Assembly: GCA_965227035.1 (NCBI GenBank)
Contig: OZ245724.1
Location: 1 to 64,000, forward strand
DNA: 64,000 nucleotides
Direction of reading: 5' to 3'
From: CBDDFQ01 sp965227035
GTDB lineage: Bacteria; Pseudomonadota; Gammaproteobacteria; Burkholderiales; Burkholderiaceae_C
The position numbers were made by a program, and so were the translations under genes. How positions within the stretch are numbered: the stretch's first letter is position 1; each line of letters begins with the position of its first letter. Positions 56,659 to 64,000 of the stretch are shown piece after piece. The notes beneath the pieces are model-generated. The model was not told the origin of the DNA and ran no database searches. It saw only the letters and a list, made by a program, of their open reading frames with translations.

Positions 56659-57717
56659 ATGATTTTGGTGACCGGAGGGGCCGGGTTCATCGGTGCAAAT
56701 TTTGTTCTCGACTGGTTTGCCCAATCTGACGAGCCGATCGTCAACCTAGACAAGCTCACTTACGCGGGCAATCTGGAGACGCTGGCGTCGGTCAAAGGCA
56801 ATCCCAAACACATTTTCGTCAAAGGCGACATCGGCGACGCCGAACTCGTCGGCAAGCTACTTGCCGAACATCAGCCTCGCGCAGTGGTCAATTTCGCTGC
56901 CGAATCGCATGTCGATCGTTCCATCCATGGCCCGGAAGACTTCATACAGACAAACGTGCTCGGCACCTTCCGGCTGCTGGAATGCATTCGCGCCTATTGG
57001 TCTGCGAAGTCCGACGCCGATAAAGCCGCCTTCCGGCTTCTGCACGTCTCCACGGACGAGGTGTACGGCTCGCTCGCATCCGAAGATCGGGCGTTTACGG
57101 AAGAGCACAAGTTCGAGCCCAACAGCCCTTATTCGGCCAGCAAGGCAGCCAGCGATCATTTGATTCGAGCATGGCACCACACCTACGGCCTGCCGGTGCT
57201 AACTACCAACTGTTCAAATAATTACGGCCCCTTCCATTTCCCGGAAAAGCTTATTCCGCTCATGATCGTCAACGCGCTGGCCGGAAAACCTCTTCCGGTC
57301 TACGGCGACGGCATGCAGATTCGAGACTGGCTTTACGTGAAAGATCATTGCTCGGCTATCCGACGGGTTCTGGACAAAGGAACTGTCGGCGAAACGTACA
57401 ACGTCGGTGGCTGGAACGAAAAGCCGAACATCGAGATCGTGAATACGGTATGCGCCCTGCTTGACGAAATGAAGCCCCGTGCAGACGGACAAAAGTACTC
57501 GAGCCAGATCACGTACGTGAAAGATCGCGCTGGCCACGACCGCCGTTATGCTATCGACGCACGCAAGATCGAGCGTCAACTCGGCTGGAAGCCAGCCGAA
57601 AGTTTCGAGACCGGAATTCGGAAGACGGTGGAGTGGTATCTCGCCAATGCCGATTGGGTGGCTAACGTCCAGACCGGCGCTTATCGCCAGTGGACGCAGA
57701 CCCAGTACGGCAGCTAA
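56659..57717 (+). CDS. rfbB: dTDP-glucose 4,6-dehydratase
   Basis: 352 residues from ATG 56659; an upstream start would add unrelated sequence. SDR landmarks: MILVTGGAGFIGANFVLDWF (NAD site), LLHVSTDEVYGSL with the catalytic Thr-Asp-Glu, and YSASKAASDHLIRAW with Tyr-x3-Lys, then NNYGPFHFPEKLIPLMI. It makes dTDP-4-keto-6-deoxyglucose, the branch point for L-rhamnose and deoxyamino sugars. First gene of an operon in which nearly every junction is overlapping or within 22 bp. Confidence 0.96.
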   Translation: MILVTGGAGFIGANFVLDWFAQSDEPIVNLDKLTYAGNLETLASVKGNPKHIFVKGDIGDAELVGKLLAEHQPRAVVNFAAESHVDRSIHGPEDFIQTNVLGTFRLLECIRAYWSAKSDADKAAFRLLHVSTDEVYGSLASEDRAFTEEHKFEPNSPYSASKAASDHLIRAWHHTYGLPVLTTNCSNNYGPFHFPEKLIPLMIVNALAGKPLPVYGDGMQIRDWLYVKDHCSAIRRVLDKGTVGETYNVGGWNEKPNIEIVNTVCALLDEMKPRADGQKYSSQITYVKDRAGHDRRYAIDARKIERQLGWKPAESFETGIRKTVEWYLANADWVANVQTGAYRQWTQTQYGS

Positions 57718-57738
57718 TAACAACAGAGGGATGTGAAT

Positions 57739-58623
57739 ATGAGTCGTAAGGGAATCATCCTGGCTGGAGGCTCGGGTACGCGCCTCTATCCAGTGACGCA
57801 GGTGGTGTCGAAGCAGCTTTTACCCATCTACGACAAGCCGATGATCTATTACCCGCTGAGCACGCTCATGCTCGCCGGCATCAAGGACATCCTGATCATT
57901 TCCACGCCGCAGGACACGCCGCGATTCCAGCAATTGCTTGGAGACGGCTCCGGTTGGGGCTTGAATCTCAGCTACGCGGTGCAACCCAGCCCGGACGGAC
58001 TGGCGCAGGCATTCATCATCGGCAAAGATTTCATCAGCAACGACAACTCCGCGCTAGTGCTGGGCGACAACATTTTCCATGGTCATGATCTGCAGACGCA
58101 GTTGCTGCGCGCGGCCGATCGCACGAGCGGTGCGAGTGTGTTCGCGTATCACGTGCACGACCCTGAACGCTATGGCGTGGTTGCATTCGACAAGAGCGGT
58201 GTCGCGACTTCAATCGAGGAGAAACCTGCGGTGCCGAAGTCGAACTACGCGGTGACAGGACTCTACTTTTACGACTCGCAAGTGGTGGACATCGCGAAGG
58301 ACCTCAAGCCCTCGCCACGTGGCGAACTCGAAATTACGGACCTCAACCGCATCTACATGGATAGAGGCCAGTTGTCGGTGGAGATCATGGGTCGTGGTTA
58401 CGCTTGGCTCGACACCGGCACGCATGAAAGCCTGATCGAGGCGTCCAATTTCATTCAGACCATCGAACATCGCCAAGGTCTGAAGGTCTGTTGTCCCGAA
58501 GAAATTGCGTATCGCCAAGGTCTCATCGACAAGGCTCAGCTCGAGAAACTTGCGCAACCGCTGGCCAAGAACGGTTACGGCAAATACCTACTGGCGCTGT
58601 TGAAAGAAAGTCCTCTACTGTGA
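57739..58623 (+). CDS. rfbA: Glucose-1-phosphate thymidylyltransferase
   Basis: 294 residues. The nucleotidyltransferase signature is GIILAGGSGTRLYPVTQVVS and KQLLPIYDKPMIYYPLS; further landmarks are NIFHGHDLQTQLLRAADR and GRGYAWLDTGTHESLIEAS. It forms dTDP-glucose from dTTP and glucose 1-phosphate for RfbB. The ATG at 57739 is preferred over the GTG at 57733. Its stop overlaps the GTG start of rfbC. Confidence 0.96.
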   Translation: MSRKGIILAGGSGTRLYPVTQVVSKQLLPIYDKPMIYYPLSTLMLAGIKDILIISTPQDTPRFQQLLGDGSGWGLNLSYAVQPSPDGLAQAFIIGKDFISNDNSALVLGDNIFHGHDLQTQLLRAADRTSGASVFAYHVHDPERYGVVAFDKSGVATSIEEKPAVPKSNYAVTGLYFYDSQVVDIAKDLKPSPRGELEITDLNRIYMDRGQLSVEIMGRGYAWLDTGTHESLIEASNFIQTIEHRQGLKVCCPEEIAYRQGLIDKAQLEKLAQPLAKNGYGKYLLALLKESPLL

Positions 58624-59165
58624 ACGTCGTTCCAACCGCCATTCCCGATGTGCTGATCCTCGAGCCAAAAGTGTTCGGGGACTCGCGTGGCTTCTTCATG
58701 GAAAGCTTTAACCAGAAGACTTTCAACGACTGCACCAAGCTCGACGTGAACTTTGTCCAGGACAACCATTCGCGTTCGTCGCGCGGCGTCCTGCGCGGCA
58801 TGCACTATCAAATCCAGCAGCCACAAGGCAAGCTGGTGCGCGTGGTCATTGGCTCGGTGTTCGACGTCGCTGTCGATATGCGCAAGTCGTCGTCGACCTT
58901 CGGCAAATGGGTGGGCGTGGAACTCTCGGCCGAAAACAACCGCCAGTTGTGGGTGCCGCCCGGCTTCGCGCACGGCTTTCTGGTGCTCTCCGAGACCGCA
59001 GACTTTTTGTACAAGACCACCGACTACTACGCGCCGCAGTTCGAGCGCAGCCTCATCTGGAACGACCCGACCGTGGGGATCGAGTGGCCGGAAGCAGGCG
59101 AAATCATGCTTGCTGCCAAGGACAAGGCCGGCTTGCCTTTGACTAGCGCGGAAACATTTCAATGA
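58620..59165 (+). CDS. rfbC: dTDP-4-dehydrorhamnose 3,5-epimerase
   Basis: 181 residues. It starts at a GTG that overlaps the rfbA stop (GTGA). Landmarks: PKVFGDSRGFFMESFNQKTF, the catalytic His in LRGMHYQIQQPQGKLVRVV, FDVAVDMRKSS, and the catalytic Tyr region FLYKTTDYYAPQFERSLIWN. It epimerises C3 and C5 of dTDP-4-keto-6-deoxyglucose. Its own stop overlaps the rfbD start. Confidence 0.95.
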   Translation: MNVVPTAIPDVLILEPKVFGDSRGFFMESFNQKTFNDCTKLDVNFVQDNHSRSSRGVLRGMHYQIQQPQGKLVRVVIGSVFDVAVDMRKSSSTFGKWVGVELSAENNRQLWVPPGFAHGFLVLSETADFLYKTTDYYAPQFERSLIWNDPTVGIEWPEAGEIMLAAKDKAGLPLTSAETFQ

Positions 59166-60103
59166 AAATTCTGTTGATCGGCGCTCGGGGCCAGCTGGGG
59201 CTCGAACTAAGCCGTTCTTTGACACTTGCAGGTGAAGTGGTCAGTGTTGATCGACGTCAGCTAGACCTCGCCAACGACGCGCAGATCAGGGATGTCATTG
59301 CTGCTGCAAATCCTCATGTGATCGTCAATGCCGCTGCCTACACAGCAGTCGACCTCGCCGAAAGCGAAGTGGAGCTCTCGCAAAAAATAAATTCGATGGC
59401 GCCTGCCGTGATGGCGCAAGAAGCGAAGCGGCTAGGCGCTTTACTCATTCACTATTCGACCGACTACGTTTACTCGGGCAACAAGACGGATGCCTATACA
59501 GAAGACGATGTCGCCGAACCGGTGAACGCATACGGCATGAGCAAACTGCTTGGCGATCAGGCCATCGTGGCGTCGGGTTGCGATCACCTCATTCTTCGCT
59601 CGACCTGGCTGTATTCGGCGGTCGGTAAGAACTTCTTCACGACCATACTTCGCCTGTCTCGAGACCGCGCTGTGCTGAAGGTGGTTAACGATCAGATCGG
59701 CGCGCCTACTTGGGTTAAGCATCTGGGCGATGCCACATTTCATCTGGTCATGGCTGCGCAGCAGGAACGACGCGAAGGCAAATTCACTTCGGGCATCTTC
59801 AACTTGACCGCAGGCGGCCAAGCGGCCTGGTCAGAGTTCGCGGCTGAAATCGTATCGTCGCCTCTTGCGAAATCGCTGGGTGTGGATTGCAGGATCGAGC
59901 CGATTCCTTCGAAGGAATATCCGACACCTGCAACTCGTCCGAACAACTCTGTTCTGGATAACTCAAAATTTGTCGCTCGATGGGGCTTTGCGTTACCCAA
60001 CTGGCGAGAGGCGTTCTCTCAATGTGCGGCGGAGGTTGAGGGGATTCACCAGATGATTCCGTCACCTTCCAAAACGCAGGCCAATCAGGAAGCGAAGGCA
60101 TGA
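59162..60103 (+). CDS. rfbD: dTDP-4-dehydrorhamnose reductase
   Basis: 313 residues. SDR landmarks: ILLIGARGQLGLELSRSL, VIVNAAAYTAVDLAESE, the catalytic YGMSKLLGDQAI and LRSTWLYSAVGKNFF. It makes dTDP-L-rhamnose with NADPH. It overlaps rfbC and the permease gene by 4 bp each. The four rfb genes here suffice for dTDP-L-rhamnose, so the polymer very probably contains rhamnose. Confidence 0.95.
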   Translation: MKILLIGARGQLGLELSRSLTLAGEVVSVDRRQLDLANDAQIRDVIAAANPHVIVNAAAYTAVDLAESEVELSQKINSMAPAVMAQEAKRLGALLIHYSTDYVYSGNKTDAYTEDDVAEPVNAYGMSKLLGDQAIVASGCDHLILRSTWLYSAVGKNFFTTILRLSRDRAVLKVVNDQIGAPTWVKHLGDATFHLVMAAQQERREGKFTSGIFNLTAGGQAAWSEFAAEIVSSPLAKSLGVDCRIEPIPSKEYPTPATRPNNSVLDNSKFVARWGFALPNWREAFSQCAAEVEGIHQMIPSPSKTQANQEAKA

Positions 60104-60882
60104 ACGCAATTCGCTTCTTTGATCGTATTTGGGAATTCCGTCTGGTTTTCCAACATCTGGTGTCGCAGCATGTGACGTTGCGCTATCGCAGAACTGCGCT
60201 GGGATTTCTCTGGACCCTAATCAACCCGCTCATCACGATGATCATCACGTCGATCATCTTCTCTCTGATGATGCGAATGTCATTGCAAAGTTTCGCGATC
60301 TTCCTGTTCACTGGGATCATTCCGTGGACGCTTTTCTCGCAGTGCATCGTGCAAGGCGGAGGAAGCATTCTCGAGAACGAGGGGCTGATCAAGAAAATCT
60401 ACATCCCCAAGCAGGTGTTCGTGCTCTCCAGATGCACCGGCCTGCTGATCGATGCGGTCACCAGCTTCTGTTGCCTTTTCGTGCTGGCCGCGATCATCGG
60501 GGCACATCTCACGCCGGCGCTTGTCATCTTGCCGCTGGCGTTCGTGCTCGTGTTCCTGTTCTCCATAGGTATGGCGCTCGCCATGTCGGTGCTGACCGTC
60601 TACTTCCGTGACGCTCAGCAAATCGTGGGCATCCTGCTTCAGGCTGGCTACTACCTCACGCCCATCATCTACCCGATCACGATCGCGCCAGAACGTTACC
60701 AGTGGGTGTTCAAGCTAAACCCGATGTTTTACTTCGTCGAGATGTTTCGTAAACCGATTTATGAAGGTGTATTCCCTTCGCTGCATACCATCGGCGTGTC
60801 GGCGGCCTGCGCTGCTGTCAGCATCGTTATCGGAATGTATGTGTTCAACAAATACGAGCGAAACGTGATTTTCCGTCTATGA
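60100..60882 (+). CDS. wzm: ABC-2 type polysaccharide export permease
   Basis: 260 residues with six membrane helices. Landmarks: an amphipathic N-terminus (LVSQHVTLRYRRTALGFLWT) followed by LINPLITMIITSIIFSLMM, and the ABC-2 family region YFRDAQQIVGILLQAGYYLT with PIIYPI. It is the membrane subunit of an ABC exporter for O-antigen or capsule; the ATPase subunit follows with a 4-bp overlap. Confidence 0.92.
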   Translation: MNAIRFFDRIWEFRLVFQHLVSQHVTLRYRRTALGFLWTLINPLITMIITSIIFSLMMRMSLQSFAIFLFTGIIPWTLFSQCIVQGGGSILENEGLIKKIYIPKQVFVLSRCTGLLIDAVTSFCCLFVLAAIIGAHLTPALVILPLAFVLVFLFSIGMALAMSVLTVYFRDAQQIVGILLQAGYYLTPIIYPITIAPERYQWVFKLNPMFYFVEMFRKPIYEGVFPSLHTIGVSAACAAVSIVIGMYVFNKYERNVIFRL

Positions 60883-61634
60883 GCGCCAATACAGAAATCG
60901 TGCTGGACGACGTTTCGCTGCGCTTCCGGCTTTATCACGACAAGAACATTTCCATGAAGGAAAAGTTCGCGAATTACGCCAAACGGAAATCGACGCCTCC
61001 GCCCAAGGATTTTTGGGCGCTGCATAACGTGAACCTTCGCATCGAGCATGGCGAACGCGTGGGTATCGTGGGTCACAACGGCGCGGGCAAGAGCACTCTG
61101 CTCAAAACCATCTGCCGTATTTACGAGCCGACCTCGGGATCGCTAAATGTGAACGGCCGGATAGCGCCTCTGCTCGAAATCGGGGCTGGGTTTCATCCGG
61201 AAATCAGCGGCCGCGAGAACATCTATCTAAATGGCGCGATTCTTGGATACACCAAACAGCAACTCAGCAAGATCGAGCAGGAAGTCATCGAGTTCACCGA
61301 GTTGCAGGACTTCATCGACACGCCGGTGAAGTACTACTCGACCGGGATGTACATGAAGCTCGCGTTTGCGATAGCCACATCGGTGCATCCAGAAATTCTG
61401 ATCCTCGACGAGCTGTTTGCAGGCGGCGACGCCGAATTCATCACCCGCGCCGAAGCGCGCATGTCGAAATTTGTCGACAGCTCAAGCATCCTGGTTTTCG
61501 TGTCGCATCAGGACACCCTGATCCGGAAACTTTGCAATCGGGTGATTTGGTTAGATCATGGTGTCGTAAAGGCCGATGGGCCGACCGACAAAATTTTGGA
61601 TGCATATTTAAATCGGACTGGGGAACAGGGATGA
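60879..61634 (+). CDS. wzt: ABC polysaccharide export ATPase (short Wzt form)
   Basis: 251 residues. Walker A GHNGAGKSTLLKTI, the signature-equivalent YYSTGMYMKLAFAIATSVHP, Walker B ILILDELFAGGD and a switch His in FVSHQDTLIRKLC. The protein ends just after the ATPase core, so it lacks the C-terminal carbohydrate-binding domain of long Wzt proteins such as E. coli O9a. Export therefore probably does not depend on a terminal-residue tag (inference). It overlaps the aminotransferase gene by 4 bp. Confidence 0.92.
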   Translation: MSANTEIVLDDVSLRFRLYHDKNISMKEKFANYAKRKSTPPPKDFWALHNVNLRIEHGERVGIVGHNGAGKSTLLKTICRIYEPTSGSLNVNGRIAPLLEIGAGFHPEISGRENIYLNGAILGYTKQQLSKIEQEVIEFTELQDFIDTPVKYYSTGMYMKLAFAIATSVHPEILILDELFAGGDAEFITRAEARMSKFVDSSSILVFVSHQDTLIRKLCNRVIWLDHGVVKADGPTDKILDAYLNRTGEQG

Positions 61635-62761
61635 CCACACAGCTATTCGTACCGGCTTTTCGAATCGAAGAATGCCTGGCGCAAATTCGGGAGTGCCTGG
61701 AAAAAGGCTGGACAGGCCTTGGCTTCAAGACCGTCGAATTCGAAGCCGCGTGGAACGTCTACACCGGCTTGCCCCATTCGCACTTCATCAGTTCGAACAC
61801 GGTCGGCCTGCATCTGGCGCTTCACCTGTTCAAGACCAAATACGGCTGGGCCGATGGCGATGAAGTCATCACCACACCTTTGACTTTCGTTTCGACCAAC
61901 CATGCCATCCTTTATTGCGACATGAAGCCGGTGTTCGCAGATGTCGACGAGTCGCTGTGCCTTGACCCGGCTGACATCGAACGCAAGATCACCGACAAGA
62001 CTCGCGCGGTCATGTTCGTCGGCATTGGTGGCAACGTCGGCCAGTACAAGAAGGTGATCGAGCTTTGCAAGGCCAAGGGCATCAAGCTGATCCTCGATGC
62101 AGCGCACATGTCCGGCACGCGCATGGACGGCAAGCATGTTGGCGGCGAATCCGATTGCACTGTGTTTAGCTTCCAAGCAGTCAAAAATTTGCCCACTGCC
62201 GATTCGGGAATGATCTGCTTCAAGGAGAAGGAAGACGACGAACGTGCCCGCAAACTGACTTGGCTCGGCATCAACAAGGACACGTACGCCCGCACCACTT
62301 CCGCCGGCACCTACAAGTGGATGTATGACGTCGAAGAACTCGGCTTCAAGTACCACGGCAACTCGATCATGGCGGCTATCGGTCTGGTGCAACTGAAGTA
62401 CCTGGACTTGGACAACGCCTACCGTCGTCAACTCGCGGCCTGGTACGAGCAGGAACTCGCTGGCGTTAAGGGCGTTACCGTGGTGCCCGTGTCGAAGGAC
62501 TGCGAATCGTCACGTCATCTGGTGCAGATCCGCGTGAAGCGCCGTGACGAGCTCATGTTTGCCATGCACGAAATGGGCGTGTACCCCGGCGTGCATTACC
62601 GCGACAACACCGAATACAAGCTCTACGAAGACGCCAAAGGCAGATGCCCCAAGTCCAAGCAGGCCAGCGAAGAAATTCTGTCGTTGCCGATGCATCTGAA
62701 GGTGACCCACGCCAATGTGCAAGAGATCTGCGCTGTGGTGAAGAGCCACGTGTCCAAGTAA
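61631..62761 (+). CDS. DegT/DnrJ/EryC1/StrS-family sugar aminotransferase
   Basis: 376 residues. PLP-enzyme landmarks: SNTVGLHLALHLFKTKYGWA, GDEVITTPLTFVSTNHAILY, LILDAAHMSGTRMDG, the PLP Lys in FSFQAVKNLPTADSGMICF, and MYDVEELGFKYHGNSIMAAI. It would aminate a keto-deoxy sugar nucleotide, most simply the dTDP-4-keto-6-deoxyglucose made by RfbB. No dTDP-keto-sugar isomerase is visible, so a 4-amino product is simpler than a 3-amino one (inference). It overlaps the ATPase gene by 4 bp. Confidence 0.9.
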   Translation: MTTQLFVPAFRIEECLAQIRECLEKGWTGLGFKTVEFEAAWNVYTGLPHSHFISSNTVGLHLALHLFKTKYGWADGDEVITTPLTFVSTNHAILYCDMKPVFADVDESLCLDPADIERKITDKTRAVMFVGIGGNVGQYKKVIELCKAKGIKLILDAAHMSGTRMDGKHVGGESDCTVFSFQAVKNLPTADSGMICFKEKEDDERARKLTWLGINKDTYARTTSAGTYKWMYDVEELGFKYHGNSIMAAIGLVQLKYLDLDNAYRRQLAAWYEQELAGVKGVTVVPVSKDCESSRHLVQIRVKRRDELMFAMHEMGVYPGVHYRDNTEYKLYEDAKGRCPKSKQASEEILSLPMHLKVTHANVQEICAVVKSHVSK

Positions 62762-62786
62762 ACATCGACCATCAAGCGGGCCGCTT

Positions 62787-63818
62787 ATGACGCCAACGTT
62801 AGGAAAGACAAATCCCGGCGTCCAGGCGTTGCGCGCGCTGGCCTGCCTGCTGGTGATCTATCAGCACGCCACCTACTTCGCGTGCGTCGTCAAAGGCATC
62901 GACTACCAGCCGTTTCTCCCGATCAATTACGGCCGGATCGGCGTTTGCCTTTTCTTCCTTATTTCGGGCCACGTCATGGGAAATTGCCTCGACCAGGGGC
63001 ATGGGTTTCTCTGGCAACGGATTAAAAGAATCTACCCGCCCTTCTGGATTGCCATTGCGCTCACCGGCGTGATTCTCATTGGTGCGGGCACCGAATGGCA
63101 TCTCACCTGGAAGTCGGTGTTGCTGATACCGGTCACGCTGAAGGACGCGAACGAGTCTTACCGCATTCCCTACTGGACGCTGGTGTACGAGATGGCGTTC
63201 TACGTGCTGACCTACGTGTTCATCCTGCTGAAACTGTCCCGGAAGTCGATCTCGACCTCGTGTCTGATCTGGATCGTGCTGATATTGGTTAAGGAAGCGT
63301 ATCGCTCGACCGGCGAGATCGATTCGCCAGAAGGATTCCCCAACATCGCTTTACCGGGATGGTGGATCTATCTGTCGCCCATGTCGATCTTCTTCGCTGT
63401 AGGTTTGTTCGGATCGACCGTTGGGCGCTCGGAGCGAGTCGACGAAATCTCAACGCCAATGCTGGCCGTGGGCGGACTCGCGCTTTGGGCGGCTGGAAAC
63501 TGGATGAAGGCCCCGACGCCCGCACCATCCTTTCTGGTCTCTGCGCTCGCCTACTGGTGCCTGCTGGAAATTGCGAGGCGAACGAGTGTTCCCAATCTGC
63601 TGAAACGCCTCGGCGATTTCTCTTACGGTGCTTATCTGATTCACATGTCGGTGATGGTGGCGGTACTCACTGCAATTCAGAAGAGCCAGACGCAGCCGAG
63701 ATTCATCGTGATCTGGGTGCTGATCTTCGGGACGGCTTTAGTTGTGGCGAACGCGTTCGGCGCGTTCGAGTATTTCCTGCATCGCCGGTTTTTCAACCGC
63801 AAGCGCGTCAGAAGTTGA
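62787..63818 (+). CDS. Acyltransferase family 3 membrane protein
   Basis: 343 residues with about ten membrane segments. Signature parts: VQALRALACLLVIYQHATYF with the catalytic His near residue 27, and GRIGVCLFFLISGHVMGNCL, then WQRIKRIYPPFWIAIAL. Family members O-acetylate or otherwise acylate surface sugars. As the last gene of the operon it probably modifies the polymer, or the amino sugar made upstream. Its last 11 bp overlap the convergent glycosyltransferase gene. Confidence 0.88.
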   Translation: MTPTLGKTNPGVQALRALACLLVIYQHATYFACVVKGIDYQPFLPINYGRIGVCLFFLISGHVMGNCLDQGHGFLWQRIKRIYPPFWIAIALTGVILIGAGTEWHLTWKSVLLIPVTLKDANESYRIPYWTLVYEMAFYVLTYVFILLKLSRKSISTSCLIWIVLILVKEAYRSTGEIDSPEGFPNIALPGWWIYLSPMSIFFAVGLFGSTVGRSERVDEISTPMLAVGGLALWAAGNWMKAPTPAPSFLVSALAYWCLLEIARRTSVPNLLKRLGDFSYGAYLIHMSVMVAVLTAIQKSQTQPRFIVIWVLIFGTALVVANAFGAFEYFLHRRFFNRKRVRS

Positions 63819-64000
63819 TGCGTTCCTGCTCGATGACCAGCGGTCGCTTGGTCACCTGAGTCAGGATGGCGCCGACGTATTCCCCGAGCAGACCAATGAA
63901 GAACAACTGCACCGACGCGAAGAAGAACATGCCAATCAATACCGGCGCAATGCCCGCCGAAAAGCTGTTCCAGAAAATCAGCTTCAAGATCAGGTAGATC
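63808..64000 (-). CDS. GT2-family glycosyltransferase, C-terminal end (partial)
   Basis: The last 63 residues only. They hold two membrane helices (LILKLIFWNSFSAGIAPVLI, then FFFASVQLFFIGLLGEYVGA) and the tail AILTQVTKRPLVIEQERINF. This tail, with LLGEYVG, is typical of polyprenyl-phosphate sugar transferases (GtrB/DPM-like GT2). The catalytic domain lies beyond the right edge. The gene is convergent with the acyltransferase gene, with an 11-bp overlap. Confidence 0.8.
   Translation of the reverse strand, partial: IYLILKLIFWNSFSAGIAPVLIGMFFFASVQLFFIGLLGEYVGAILTQVTKRPLVIEQERINF

Overview
The window looks like a chromosomal segment of a betaproteobacterium, most likely Burkholderiales. Reasons: two Bug/TctC-type tricarboxylate receptors without membrane partners, PHA granule proteins (a phasin and a PHA-system protein), a type III pantothenate kinase, an NhaR-like LysR regulator, a CqsA/LqsA/JqsA-type quorum-sensing locus, and moderately high GC with strong G/C third-codon bias. 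I see no rRNA, tRNA, CRISPR array or intact insertion sequence.

Layout. (1) 1-12.3 kb: a truncated HipA-family gene (YjjJ type) with a 12-bp tandem repeat in its promoter, then a catabolic region (GntR regulator, M29-like protein, two Bug receptors, LuxR regulator, DUF3237 protein, aldo/keto reductase, MmgE/PrpD protein, iron alcohol dehydrogenase), then an NhaR-like regulator, a Bax-inhibitor-1 membrane protein and a zinc-ribbon protein. (2) 12.3-18.7 kb: PAP2 phosphatase, MOSC protein and a minus-strand operon of OFA-family antiporter, FdhF/YdeP-type molybdoprotein, a 93-residue linker gene and fdhD. (3) 19.0-29.8 kb: a 2344-residue CdiA/filamentous-hemagglutinin exoprotein with an EndoU-like C-terminal toxin, its immunity gene, and a 3-kb AT-richer array of orphan and decayed immunity genes. 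There is no cdiB transporter gene nearby. (4) 29.8-41.8 kb: UbiX/UbiD pair, AraC regulator, aldehyde dehydrogenase, orphan ABC binding protein, Asp/Glu racemase-family protein, aromatic aminotransferase, TSUP permease, a Gln-rich secreted protein, a hydantoinase and a maleate-isomerase-like protein. (5) 41.8-48.3 kb: rhodanese, a membrane protein with a degenerate GGDEF domain, then an alpha-hydroxyketone quorum-sensing module (CqsA-type synthase, LqsR-like response regulator, CqsS/LqsS-like kinase) and a solo LuxR protein. (6) 48.3-56.5 kb: coaX, M20 amidohydrolase, a methyltransferase, PHA-related genes, TetR regulator, a large multi-pass membrane protein and an orphan HipB-like XRE protein. 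(7) 56.6-64 kb: a translationally coupled surface-polysaccharide operon (rfbBACD, ABC-2 permease, ABC ATPase, DegT aminotransferase, acyltransferase) and the end of a GT2 glycosyltransferase.

The most interesting parts are the contact-dependent inhibition locus and the quorum-sensing module. In the first, a second immunity paralogue is broken by an 8-bp tandem duplication that looks like a slippage switch, and several other immunity-like genes survive as whole or decayed orphans. In the second, a complete AHK synthase/sensor/regulator set sits beside a catalytically dead GGDEF protein. All functional statements are read from sequence and family knowledge; no database search was run.
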